Positions 17,479 to 27,500 of a DNA stretch of 64,000 nucleotides are shown here, one piece after another. The DNA comes from Bacillota bacterium. Its GTDB lineage: Bacteria > Bacillota > SHA-98 > UBA4971. The notes beneath the pieces are model-generated. The model worked only from the letters and a program-made list of their open reading frames with translations, had not been told where the DNA came from and ran no database searches. The stretch lies in NCBI GenBank assembly GCA_014360195.1, contig JACIXY010000017.1:1-64000 (forward strand), in the 5' to 3' direction. Each line of letters opens with the position of its first letter. Position 1 is the first letter of the stretch. Both the position numbers and the translations under genes were made by a program.

Positions 17479-20154
17479 GTGAGCGCCATTCTCATAGAGG
17501 AGAGCAGGTGCAAGAAGTGCTACGCCTGCATAAGGGCGTGTCCTGTGAAAGCCACCAAAGTCGAGGACGGCCTCATGAAAGTTGTCGACGATATCTGCGT
17601 TGCATGCGGGGAGTGCCTCGAGGCGTGCGCTCTGGGGGCGCGGCACAGCGAGGACTCTGTGAGCTTGATCGAGGCGTTCCTGGCGGAAGGGAAAGTCCTC
17701 GCCCTCCTTGACCCATCGTTTCCGGCGGCCTTCCCTGCGGTCGCGGCGGGCCAGGTGGTGGCGGGCCTTGCGGCGCTGGGGTTCTCGGAGGTGCGCGATA
17801 CGTCGCTCGCCACAAGGCACATCGTTGAAGCCTACCGGGCGGCGCTCGCCCCTAAAGCCGGGGATGGCATCGGGTGCGCCGCCGGAACCGGGAGCGACGG
17901 AGGTCGTGGTCCCGTTTCTTCATCCTCGTCCTCATCCCCGGGATCAGACTCGGGCTTGGGCTCGGGCTCGGGCTCAGACCGAGGCCTAGGCCCAGGCCCA
18001 GGCCGAGACGCAGGTTCAGCCCCCGCGCCGGCCCTCGTGCCGTTGACGCGTTCGGTTACGCACCCCGCGATAAGCTCCATATGTCCGGCTGTCGTGCGCC
18101 TGGTGGAGAGGCATTATCCAGATCTCGTGGGCAACCTCGTGCCGGTGGCCTCGCCCCCGGTCGTCGCGGCGCGCGCCATACGCGAGGCCCTTCGAGCCGG
18201 CGCCGACGCCGGGGCCGGCGGGGGCGCCGGTCGAGGCAGCAACGACAGAGCGTCTGCGGCGGCGGGCGCAGGTGTCAGGATCGTGTACGTGGGACCCTGC
18301 GTTGCGCGAAAGGCTGAGGTTTCAGACCTCGGGACAGCCTCCGGCATCGACGCAGTCCTGACGTTCGATGAGCTTGCCGCGATGTTCGAATCCAGAGACA
18401 TCGTCCTTCGCGACCTTGCCCCACGAGCGCTCGACGGGCCCGTCGCGCCGAGGGACCGGTACGGGATCTTCGCGGGCGGGCTGTCGTGGTTGATGGGGCT
18501 CTCGAAAGGGCTGTCCGACGAGGACCTTGTGATCGCGGCAGGCGGATCGAGGTGCATCGAGGTTATGGACGACCTCGCGCGGGGTGTCCTGAGGCCTTCG
18601 TTCGTTGACGCGTCCATGTGCCGTGGTTGTCTGGATGCGCCCGCGCTCCGCAGGCGCTCGTCGATCTCCGTGCGCAAGCACGTATGCCGCGTCTTCGCTT
18701 CGGGGGGCGGGGTGCCTGACGTGCCTGGCGGCGCCGGTTCAAGGAAGGCCGCGGAAGGCGACCGCGACCTGGGCCAGGCCACGTACGATGCTTCCGGCAA
18801 CGCGATTGCTGCCACGGCTGCGGCGGGAAACGCGCATGGCACGGGCAGCGCGGTGAGTGCGCACGGCACGGGCAGCGCGGGGGGCGGGCACGGCATGGGT
18901 GGTGCAGGTGGCGGGCAAACGATAGACGCCCGCCTGCTCGGGCGCACCTTCAAGCCGGGTGGGGTGAGGCTGCCCATCCCCAGCGAGTCCGAGATAGCGG
19001 AGATCCTGGCGTTTTCAGGGAAACTGTCGCCCCAGGACCACCTGGACTGCGGGATGTGCGGCTACCCGACGTGCAGGGAATACGCCATCGCTGTCTACCA
19101 GAACATGGCGCGGTCCGACATGTGCGTGCAGTATCTCGTGGATAGGCTCAAGGACGAGGTCGAGCACATGAAGGCTGAGCTGGTATCCGTGGGGACGTCG
19201 TCCTTCGACGACATATACGGCGCGAGCCACCAGATCCGCGTGGCAAAGGACCTCGCCGAAAGGGCCGCAAGAACCGGGGCCACCGTGCTCCTGCTCGGCG
19301 AAAGCGGCGTCGGCAAGGAGGTCTTCGCACGCGCCATCCACGCTGCAAGCTCGCGGCGGGGCGGGCCGTTTGTGAGCGTGAACTGCGCTGCCATCCCCGA
19401 AAACCTCATGGAGTCGGAGCTTTTCGGGTACGTGGAGGGTGCGTTCACAGGGGCCGCGAAAGGCGGCAAGCCTGGCAAGTTCGAGCTGGCATCGGGAGGC
19501 ACCATCTTCCTGGACGAGATCGGCGACATGTCCCTTCAGCTTCAGGCGAAGCTGCTGCGCGTGCTGCAGACCCACAAGATCGAGCGCGTCGGCGGGACTC
19601 GCGAGATCGACGTGGACGTGCGCGTCATGGCCGCCACGAACAAGGACATCGCAGCTATGGTGGAGCAGGGCACGTTCAGGCTGGACCTGTACTATCGCCT
19701 CAACGTGGTGACCATCCGCATACCGCCCCTGCGCGAGCGGATAGAGGACATTCCACTCATCATCAGCAGGTCGCTGGCCAAGCTGTCGGCACGCTGCCCG
19801 ACGAAGGTGACCTCGGTGTCACCCGAGGCGCTGCGGATCCTGCTCGACTACGACTGGCCTGGGAACGTAAGGGAGCTTGAGAACGTCCTCGAGAGGGCGC
19901 TCAACCTCGCGGACGGCGAGGTTATCGAGGTGGAGCATCTACCCGAGCACGTTGTGAGCGCGGCCAGAGGCGCAAGTCGCCTGGCCGTGCAACGGACGGG
20001 CGAGGCTCTGGACGATGTCCTTGCCAGGGCCGAGCAGGAGGCGCTTCTGGAAGCCCTCAAAGCCACGAACAACAACAGAAGCCGTGCTGCGAAAAAGCTC
20101 GGCATCTCGCGCTCGGCGTTCTACGAGAAGCTGCGGAAGTACAAGATCGTATGA
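17479..20154 (+). CDS. [FeFe]-hydrogenase-like sensor fused to sigma-54 activator
   Basis: 891 residues from a GTG at 17479. Domain order: two ferredoxin-type [4Fe-4S] motifs (C11xxC14xxC17xxxC21; C40..C50); a hydrogenase H-cluster-like domain with SSICP (C202), GPCVARKAE (C274) and SMCRGC (C381, C384); a CGMCGYPTC Fe-S motif near residue 525; an AAA+ sigma-54 interaction domain with GESGVGKE (~607) and intact GAFTGA (~656); and a C-terminal Fis-type helix-turn-helix. The first motif has one Cys where catalytic enzymes have TSCCP, as in sensory group C/D hydrogenase-like proteins, so sensing rather than turnover is likely. Gly/Ser/Ala-rich expansions interrupt the domain (~150-180, ~235-260, ~450-480). 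No HydEFG maturases are in view. It probably couples H2 or redox state to sigma-54 transcription. Confidence 0.85.
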   Translation: MSAILIEESRCKKCYACIRACPVKATKVEDGLMKVVDDICVACGECLEACALGARHSEDSVSLIEAFLAEGKVLALLDPSFPAAFPAVAAGQVVAGLAALGFSEVRDTSLATRHIVEAYRAALAPKAGDGIGCAAGTGSDGGRGPVSSSSSSSPGSDSGLGSGSGSDRGLGPGPGRDAGSAPAPALVPLTRSVTHPAISSICPAVVRLVERHYPDLVGNLVPVASPPVVAARAIREALRAGADAGAGGGAGRGSNDRASAAAGAGVRIVYVGPCVARKAEVSDLGTASGIDAVLTFDELAAMFESRDIVLRDLAPRALDGPVAPRDRYGIFAGGLSWLMGLSKGLSDEDLVIAAGGSRCIEVMDDLARGVLRPSFVDASMCRGCLDAPALRRRSSISVRKHVCRVFASGGGVPDVPGGAGSRKAAEGDRDLGQATYDASGNAIAATAAAGNAHGTGSAVSAHGTGSAGGGHGMGGAGGGQTIDARLLGRTFKPGGVRLPIPSESEIAEILAFSGKLSPQDHLDCGMCGYPTCREYAIAVYQNMARSDMCVQYLVDRLKDEVEHMKAELVSVGTSSFDDIYGASHQIRVAKDLAERAARTGATVLLLGESGVGKEVFARAIHAASSRRGGPFVSVNCAAIPENLMESELFGYVEGAFTGAAKGGKPGKFELASGGTIFLDEIGDMSLQLQAKLLRVLQTHKIERVGGTREIDVDVRVMAATNKDIAAMVEQGTFRLDLYYRLNVVTIRIPPLRERIEDIPLIISRSLAKLSARCPTKVTSVSPEALRILLDYDWPGNVRELENVLERALNLADGEVIEVEHLPEHVVSAARGASRLAVQRTGEALDDVLARAEQEALLEALKATNNNRSRAAKKLGISRSAFYEKLRKYKIV

Positions 20155-20232
20155 GACCCGCCGCCTCACCTCCGGGCCTGCCCGTGATGGTGTGGCAGTG
20201 CGACAATGTGACACTGGAACGTTCCCTGGGCC

Positions 20233-20545
20233 TTAGTCGCGGCGTGCCGGGTCTGGCCTGGGATCGCCCAGCAATACGAAGGGCGCCCAGTAGTACGGGT
20301 GAGGGAGGTGGTCCCTTACGCGCAGCGCCGCGCACCTCAGGGCCTCGGGCTTCGTCCGCCCCGCAAGGAGCGAGAGATAGAACTCCACCCCGAGATCCAC
20401 GGTGCTCTCGTCGTTCACCTTCCAGAGGCTTGCCACAAGCGACGACGCTCCTGCACGGAAAACGCCGCGCGACATGCCGAGAAAGAAGCTCATCACCGCT
20501 CGACACCTGGGTTACTCTAGTCTGACACGCCGGGAATATCGCGGG
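20233..20545 (-). pseudogene. CHAT-domain protease remnant (truncated, frameshifted)
   Basis: The minus strand encodes the end of a CHAT (caspase-like) domain: GMSRGVFRAGASSLVASLWKVND, then HPYYWAPFVLLGDPRP at the stop. In another frame just upstream it reads ACQT..SSGDELL, the segment around the catalytic Cys. One extra T in the CTTCTTTCTC run near 20481-20487 splits the two frames. The catalytic His region and everything before it are missing. So this is a 5'-truncated, frameshifted relic of a larger CHAT protein. It is convergent with the hydrogenase-sigma-54 gene. Confidence 0.75.
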
Positions 20546-20697
20546 GGCGCACTCGAGTCACATGGCTACAGGCTCGTCGTCCGTGCTTTGCGTGGATTAG
20601 CTTTTCTCCTGGCGGGATGCTTTGTCAGAACTCCCCGATTTCCTGCCATGCGCCGTATGGGACGAGGCGGCCGACTCATGTCGGGCTGTCATGTATT

Positions 20698-20711
20698 CCG
20701 GACATGTCCGG
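20698..20711. promoter_or_regulatory. perfect palindrome CCGGACATGTCCGG
   Basis: A 14-bp perfect palindrome about 180 bp upstream of the -24/-12 element at 20890. It is built from the same GTCCGG/CCGGAC half-sites as the dyads near 16578-17063. Confidence 0.5.
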
Positions 20712-20773
20712 GCGGCCGCACATCCTTGAGATCCCACGCTGGTGCTTGCGAACAAGCTATGGTGTCTGGGAAG

Positions 20774-20791
20774 TGTCCGGCACACCGGACA
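20774..20791. promoter_or_regulatory. perfect dyad TGTCCGG-CACA-CCGGACA
   Basis: A 7-bp dyad with a 4-bp spacer about 100 bp upstream of the sigma-54 promoter at 20890. It is a likely activator-binding (enhancer) site. Confidence 0.55.
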
Positions 20792-20889
20792 GATGCTCCT
20801 GCTGAGCGAAGACCTGACGCCGGATGTCCAGAGAACGTACTCGCAGGTAGACACCGATTTCATTTCCTGTCCACACATGTGAACGTCCT

Positions 20890-20905
20890 TGGCACGGGGA
20901 TTGCG
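20890..20905 (+). promoter_or_regulatory. sigma-54 (-24/-12) promoter of the yezD-like gene
   Basis: TGGCACGGGGATTGCG keeps TGGCACG and TTGC with the correct GG-N10-GC spacing. It lies 120 bp upstream of the start codon at 21025, leaving a leader of roughly 110 nt. Two TGTCCGG/CCGGACA dyads lie 100-190 bp upstream, the classic architecture for an activator of the type encoded at 17479-20154. Confidence 0.75.
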
Positions 20906-21024
20906 GAAAAAGAGGGAGGGGAGAGGGGCTAGCCTACCAGGACTAGCCCGCCGAGACTAGCCCACACAGGTTCCATCGTGACCGGTATCCGGCAAGATGG
21001 GGCGGCAGGGGATGGTGCAAGACG

Positions 21025-21270
21025 ATGGCAGCAAGCTGGATTGATTCGGACGAGCTAGGGCACAGGATCGGGGAGCCTGGCGGCGGTGCGTCCGGGGCGG
21101 GCGAGAACAACGGGGCGAGCGCGAAATGGTGGGCCAGCGAGCTCGGAGGCGAGACACTCGACCAGATCGTCCGCGCTATTCGTAGCGTCGTGTACGGCCA
21201 GGTGGTCATCATGGTCCAGGATGGCAAGGTGGTCCAGATAGATCGTACAGAGAAGGTCAGGCTGAGGTAA
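21025..21270 (+). CDS. YezD/DUF2292 family small protein
   Basis: 81 residues. The C-terminal half (LDQIVRAIRSVVYGQVVIMVQDGKVVQIDRTEKVRL) matches the DUF2292/YezD pattern: an amphipathic helix, YGxVxIxxQDGKVVQIxRxEKxRL, then the end. The N-terminal ~35 residues are Gly/Ala/Ser-rich and not conserved. The family is small and often linked to sulphur or metal starvation genes in Bacillota, but no reaction is known. The ribosome binding site is weak. Its sigma-54 promoter suggests control by the hydrogenase-like activator. Confidence 0.7.
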   Translation: MAASWIDSDELGHRIGEPGGGASGAGENNGASAKWWASELGGETLDQIVRAIRSVVYGQVVIMVQDGKVVQIDRTEKVRLR

Positions 21271-21571
21271 CTGCGCTTTACCACCGGACGGGCATGGTGT
21301 CACGGAGGTCCGGAATATCAAATATGCAGCGAACCATACCCGGCCTCCCAGTTGATCCGGTGGATAAGCTCCGTTTCCCCGGAGGTTGGAGGTAATGACA
21401 CTTTCTTCATCCTGGAGGTTCAGCGGTCATAGAGAATACGCTATCCGGCGGGAGGTGACCTATATGGGAGCCATTATACGGTTGAGGGGCGGGTAACGCC
21501 GCCGTACGTGACGCGAACAGGTAATCGACCGCGACGAGGTTGATTATCCAGAAGAGAAAGGGGAGAAGTAG
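21271..21571. other. leader region of the giant surface-protein gene
   Basis: About 300 bases without a gene. Several purine-rich GGAGG-like segments and short inverted repeats (for example GGCGG..CCGCC near 21495-21515) are present. I looked for c-di-GMP, cobalamin and TPP riboswitch signatures and found none. Confidence 0.35.
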
Positions 21572-24500
21572 ATGAGACGAATCAAGCCCAAGTGGTTACT
21601 TGGGGGGGCCGTACTGCTGGTCGCGATAGCCGTCTCGACAGTGGCTGCCCTGGCCGCAGCCCCCACAGCCGTGAACATCGTTAGCCCTACGAATCTCAAT
21701 CCATTCTACCGGGCTGAGGGGTCCGTGGTACGTGTTGATTTCACGTATACATCTAACCCCACCAACCTTCCGCAGGAAACGACGGGCACGGTGGAGATAT
21801 GGACCGCCGGCGGGGGCACGAGGGTTGCTCACGCGCAGAAGGACCTCGCTAATGGCACTGACAAGACTGACTACATAAACGTTACCCTCCCGTCGTCGCT
21901 TAGCGAGGGATACTACGATGTGCGTGTCTACATAAACAACAGCGACGGCGGCCCTGTCACCGATGAGGAGTCAAGCGCGGTCCTAGTGGACAATTCCGAT
22001 CCGGACCCAGTGACCGACCTCGCGGTGTGGGAAGACGATGATAGCGGTTCGAACACCGACAGCAGTCCGGATGGCTATCTCAACGACACCTCACCTACCC
22101 TCAACTGGACGGCGCCGGACGACAACGGGGCGACGCCATCCGGCATCGAGGAGTACGTGATCAAGCTCGTGGGAGCCGTGGCCGGCACGGTGTTTGACTG
22201 GACGGAAACGAACAGTTCAGCCACGACATACACCATCACCGGCCCGCTAGGTCAAGACACGTATACGTTCTATCTGAAGGCGCGCGACAAGGCCGGCAAT
22301 GAGAGCGTCGAGACCACTGAGGTCTTCACGATTGACACCACCCCGCCGGATGCTCCTACCATGGACGATGAGCCAGCATACACAGCTGGCACTGAGAACA
22401 CCGTGTCATGGACCAACCCACCTGGCGTATCTGGTGTACGCGTCGTCAGGGACAACGACAGTAACCCGACAAATGGGTACAGCATCGCAGAGACCTGGAC
22501 GTATCAGGATCCTGACCAGCCACCCACCACCTTCAAGTTTTCAGGGTTGAGCGACGGGAGTCAGTACTGGTACGCGGCACAGGCTCAGGATCTCGCAGGC
22601 AACTGGAGCGGCTGGTCGAACGTGGTCTCATCCACGCAAGACGCCACGGCACCCAGTATCGGCAGCCTGACTCCTGGCGATGGAAGTTGGCAGACGACCG
22701 ACACTCCGACCATCTCAGCCGTGTTTACTGAAGATGGTTCAGGCATTAACGCAGCCACCATCGTGATGAAGGTTGACGGCAACACTGTGCTGCATACGTA
22801 CGATGCGGGCACTAAGACGGTCAGCTACACGCCGAGCACCGCTCTCGGTCAGGGCAGCCACACGGTTACGGTAGACGTAAGCGACAACGTCGGTAACGCT
22901 GCGACGCAGGCGAGCTGGACGTTCTCTGTGGACACGGTTGCGCCGGTGTTCAGCGATGGGACGCCTGATGAATGGACGACCACGAAGACGCCGGACGTAA
23001 CGGTGACACTCACCGAGGAGACGTCTGGGCTGGATACGTTCACGTTCGTGGTCGAGGATAGCGGGTCCAATCCAGTGAGCGGTAGCGGGACATGGGATGG
23101 CAATGTATACACATGGGTCCCGGACGCCGATCTCACCGAGGACGAGACGTACACGGTGACCGTGAATGGCGATGATGTAGCGGGCAACTCCGCAGATGCG
23201 TATTCTTGGAGCTTCACGGTGGACACGATAGCTCCGGTCATCGACAACGGCTCACCCACTGGCTGGCAGAACATGAAAGACCTGACGCTTTCCGCCGCCT
23301 TCACGGAGGCTGGTTCAGGGATAAACACGGCCACCGGGACGATGGAGGTAGACGGGGTGCCGGTTGAGGCGATCGTGACTGGTGCCGGCATCACGTATGA
23401 CGCGACCGATCTCGGCGAGGGCCTGCACACGGTCACGGTCAACGTGAGTGATGTAGCTGGCAACCCGGCCACCGAGTATGAGTGGACGTTCTCCGTCGAC
23501 ACGGTTGCGCCGGTTCTCGGGTCGCAGAATCCAGATCCATGGACGGACGAGCTACAGCCTGACATAACCTTCACTGCTGTCGAGGACGGCTCTGGTCTCG
23601 ATGAGACCACGTTCAGCTTCTCCGTTGTGGACTCCGGAGGGACCACGGTTGGTGGATCAGGCACCTGGGCTGACCTGACGTACACCTGGAACCCGGATGC
23701 GGACCTTACTCCAGGCGAGACGTATACGGTAACCGCGAGGATTTCTGATATCGCGGGGAACACCTCCAACCTCTTGACCTGGGACTTCACAGTCGATACT
23801 AGCGGCCCGACCATCGACAACGCCAAGATCCTCTCTGACGGCACCGACATGGGCGGCGGATGGGAGACGAACGATCCATCCCTCACCTTCTCGGTCGATG
23901 TCGAGGATCTAGGTGTCGGGCTAACTGAACCCGATCCGAAGAGCGATATCACGTGGCTCATAACGAAGCCTGACTTGAGCACGATCGATGAGGCGGGTGG
24001 CGCTGAAGGCTGGACGTGGGTATTCCAGCCTCAGTCCGGGACATCCACGTTCGATCCGACTGACGCCAACATCGATCAGGAAGGCGTGTACAGCATCACG
24101 GTCAGTGCTGCCGATGCCCTCGGCAACACGGCAACGTATCCTGTGGCGCCTGCGACCTACCGCTTCGTCTACGACACGAGTGCGCCAACGCTGACCGACG
24201 CCACGGTGACCTTCAACGCGCCAATGCTCGATCTGTATGAAGACGCTGATGGCAACATCTATACGAACGACGACACGCCCACCGTCACATTCACGGTTGC
24301 GGACGAGCTGAGCGGCTTCGACGACGATGCGACCGGCACGATCACCGTGACTGGCGCGGGCGGGGCCGTTGCGGGCATATCAGTGTTCGCGGGTGGCGCG
24401 GCAGCGGCTACCATAACCTGGGACCCCGACGCCGCGATGGACGATGGCGAGTACACGGCCACCCTGACGGTAGATGACGACGCCGAGAACGGGGCGGTCT

Positions 24501-27500
24501 TCACCTACACGTTCCGCGTCGACACCACGGCGTACGAGGTCGATCCGGGGAGCATCGTCGCGGGTAATCAGCACGATGATGGCACCTGGTACATTAACAC
24601 GAGGCGCCCGACCTGGCACTGGACCAACCCCGGCGACGATCCGTGCGGAACCGTGGCTGGCTCCGGTGTTAAGGAGTACGATGTGCAAGTACTCCTGGAC
24701 AAGGATGGGGCAGGCGAGCACGCATACGACAGTCCTTTCTACGGGGTAACTGTGGTCGTTCCGACGTCTGGGACGTCCAACGAGGTGTGGCAGCATCCTG
24801 ATGAGCTGCCGCTTACCTCTGGGATGCAGGTTGGGCTGTCCATAGTGACGCGAGACAATGCTCTTAACGACAGTCCGGCGGTGGATCCTCCGGTCATCTT
24901 CGACCCGAATCCGCCGACGGCGCCTGGAGCCCCGATGACGACGAGCCCGACCATAGATCAGACTCCTGAGTGGTCATGGACGGGTTCGACGGATGACATT
25001 TCCGGCGTGGACCTCTACCACATCCAGATCAGGCGCGCGGGGAGCCCCAACTGGGACATCCTCGACACCGAGCTCGACATCCCGGATGCGCTGGCTCCCG
25101 GCGACGAGACGTGGGAGCAAGGTCTGCAACTGGAGAGCGGGACCTACGAGATCCGCGTCAGGGCCATGGACGTGGCGGGCAACTACTCCGAGTGGTCCGA
25201 TGTCGGGACTGTGGAGATAGACGTCAATCCTGTCGCGGCTCCTGTGATCGGGGCTCTTGAGGAAGGGTATAACACGAGCCCGATAGCGATCGATTGGAAC
25301 GACGTGACTGACGGAGCCAACACGATAAGCTACGTGCTCGAGTATGCCGACAATGCTGGGTTCTCCGGAGCGGTGAGCGTGCCGCTTGGCGTGTCGGAAT
25401 ACAGCTTCGACGCGGCTACCGCGGGCGAGGGCGAGTGGTGGTTCCGAGTGAAGACAATCTCGACGGTCAACGTGGGCGAGACGAAGGAGAGCGCGTGGTC
25501 TGCGGTGGTATCGACCATCTACGACGTAACGCCTCCTGCAATGCCTGTGCTGACGCTAGAGACGCCGGATCCGACGAACGAGACGCCGCAGAGGTGGAGC
25601 TGGACTGCTCCTGAGGGAGCGGTAGGGTACAAGGTGAGCGTGGACGGCGGCGCGTGGACCGACATCGGCAACGCGTGCACGTATGAGACCACGTTTGCCA
25701 CGACCGGGACCCACACTTTCGCGGTAAAGGCCTACGACTGGCTGGGCAACGAAGGTGATGCAGCGACCGGTGACGTCGACGTAGACGTGACCCCCCCTGA
25801 GGTACCTGGTGCGCCTGAGACGGTGCCGGCGCTGACCAGCGACAATACACCGACGTGGACCTGGGATCCGGTCGAGGCCGACGACCTTGCCGGTTACAAG
25901 GTGTTGGTCGACGGCTCGTGCATCATCGACGTGGGCAACGTGACCGAGTTTACGAACCTGGATGTCCTGTGCGACGGAACGCACACTCTCCAGGTCCTTG
26001 CCTACGACGCGGTCGGCAACGAGAGCGACTGGTCCGAGGCCGGGACGGTAGTGGTCGACACCACAGCGCCCGCTGCGCCGAACGCCCCGGTGGTCGAGGA
26101 GAGCCCGACGAGAGACACGACGCCGAAGTGGACATGGAATCCGGTCACGGACGAGCATGGTCCGGTGACCTACGATGTCTACCTCGACGGTCTGTTCCAG
26201 ATCAACACCTCGGAGACCGAGTGGACGGCTCCTGCGCTCGACGACGGCGAGCACTACCTGCAGGTGACTGCTGAGGATGTGCTCGGCAACACGAGCGCCA
26301 TGTCGGAGCGCGGATACGTGGTGGTCGACACCGAGGCTCCGGCGGCTCCCCAGATGATGGCGCTGCCCGAGTATACGAACGAAGACAGCGTGACGTTCAT
26401 CTGGTCGGCTGTGACTGACGCAGTCAAGTATGACTTCAGCTACAGCCTCGACGGTGGAGCCTCCTGGACCACAGTGACCGACCTTACGGTTCAGACCTAC
26501 ACGGTCGACATCAGCGGTGCTTCGGACAGCGACGTCATCCAGGGCAAGGCGATTGCCTATGACGCAGCCGGCAACGACAGTGCCGAGTCGAACGTGGTGT
26601 CTACAATCGTAGACCGGACGGGTCCTGTGGTGAGTGCGGTTTGGCCGGTTGCGCCGGTGACGACTGCGGATGCGACTCCGACGTGGGAGTGGGACGGCAA
26701 CGACGGTGACGGTTGTGGTGTCGCGGGCTATTGGGTAACCCTCGATGAGGACATCACCGTCTGGACGACCGACACCTGGTTCACGCCGGCATCCGCTCTG
26801 GAGGACGGCCCGCACACGGTAGTCGCGAGGGGCGTTGACGAGCTCGGCAACGAAGGCGATCCTCTGGAGTTCGCCGTCGTGACGACCGATACCACGCCGC
26901 CTAATGTGCCTGGAATGCCGCAGACGACGAGCCCGACCAACGATACGACGCCCACCTGGACGTGGGGCGCTGTGTCTGGGGCTGCGAGCTACAAGGTGTA
27001 TCTGGATGACGTGCTCATGACGGACGACGCTGATGAGACGGACACCCAGTATACGCCGACGGTTGCTCTCGGCGAAGGCCAGCACTACCTGCAGGTGAGC
27101 GCGCTCGACGACCTCGGCAACGAAAGCGCCAAGTCTGAGGCCGGGTATGTGGTGATAGACACGACCGGGCCTGTGGCGCCTGTGGTCACTCTGGTGACTC
27201 CGAGCCCGACCAACGAGACGCCGCAGATCTGGACCTGGTCGAGACCCGCTGACGCGGTGAGGTACGACTTCGGCGAGTCGGCCGATGGTACCACGCCGCC
27301 TGCGACGTTCACGAACGTGGGTAACGTGGACACCTACGAGACCAACTTCACGAGCGACGGCACTCACTACGTCATGGTCAGGCCATACGACGCACTCGGC
27401 AACGCGGGTGACTGGAGCGCGGCGGCCTCCGTCGTGATCGACATGACAGCTCCTGGCGTTCCGACGAACCTGGCTGTGCCGAGCCCGACCAACGACAACA

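Noticed and set aside
21271-21571. c-di-GMP or other riboswitch before the giant surface-protein gene
   Set aside because: The conserved core sequences of these classes are absent.
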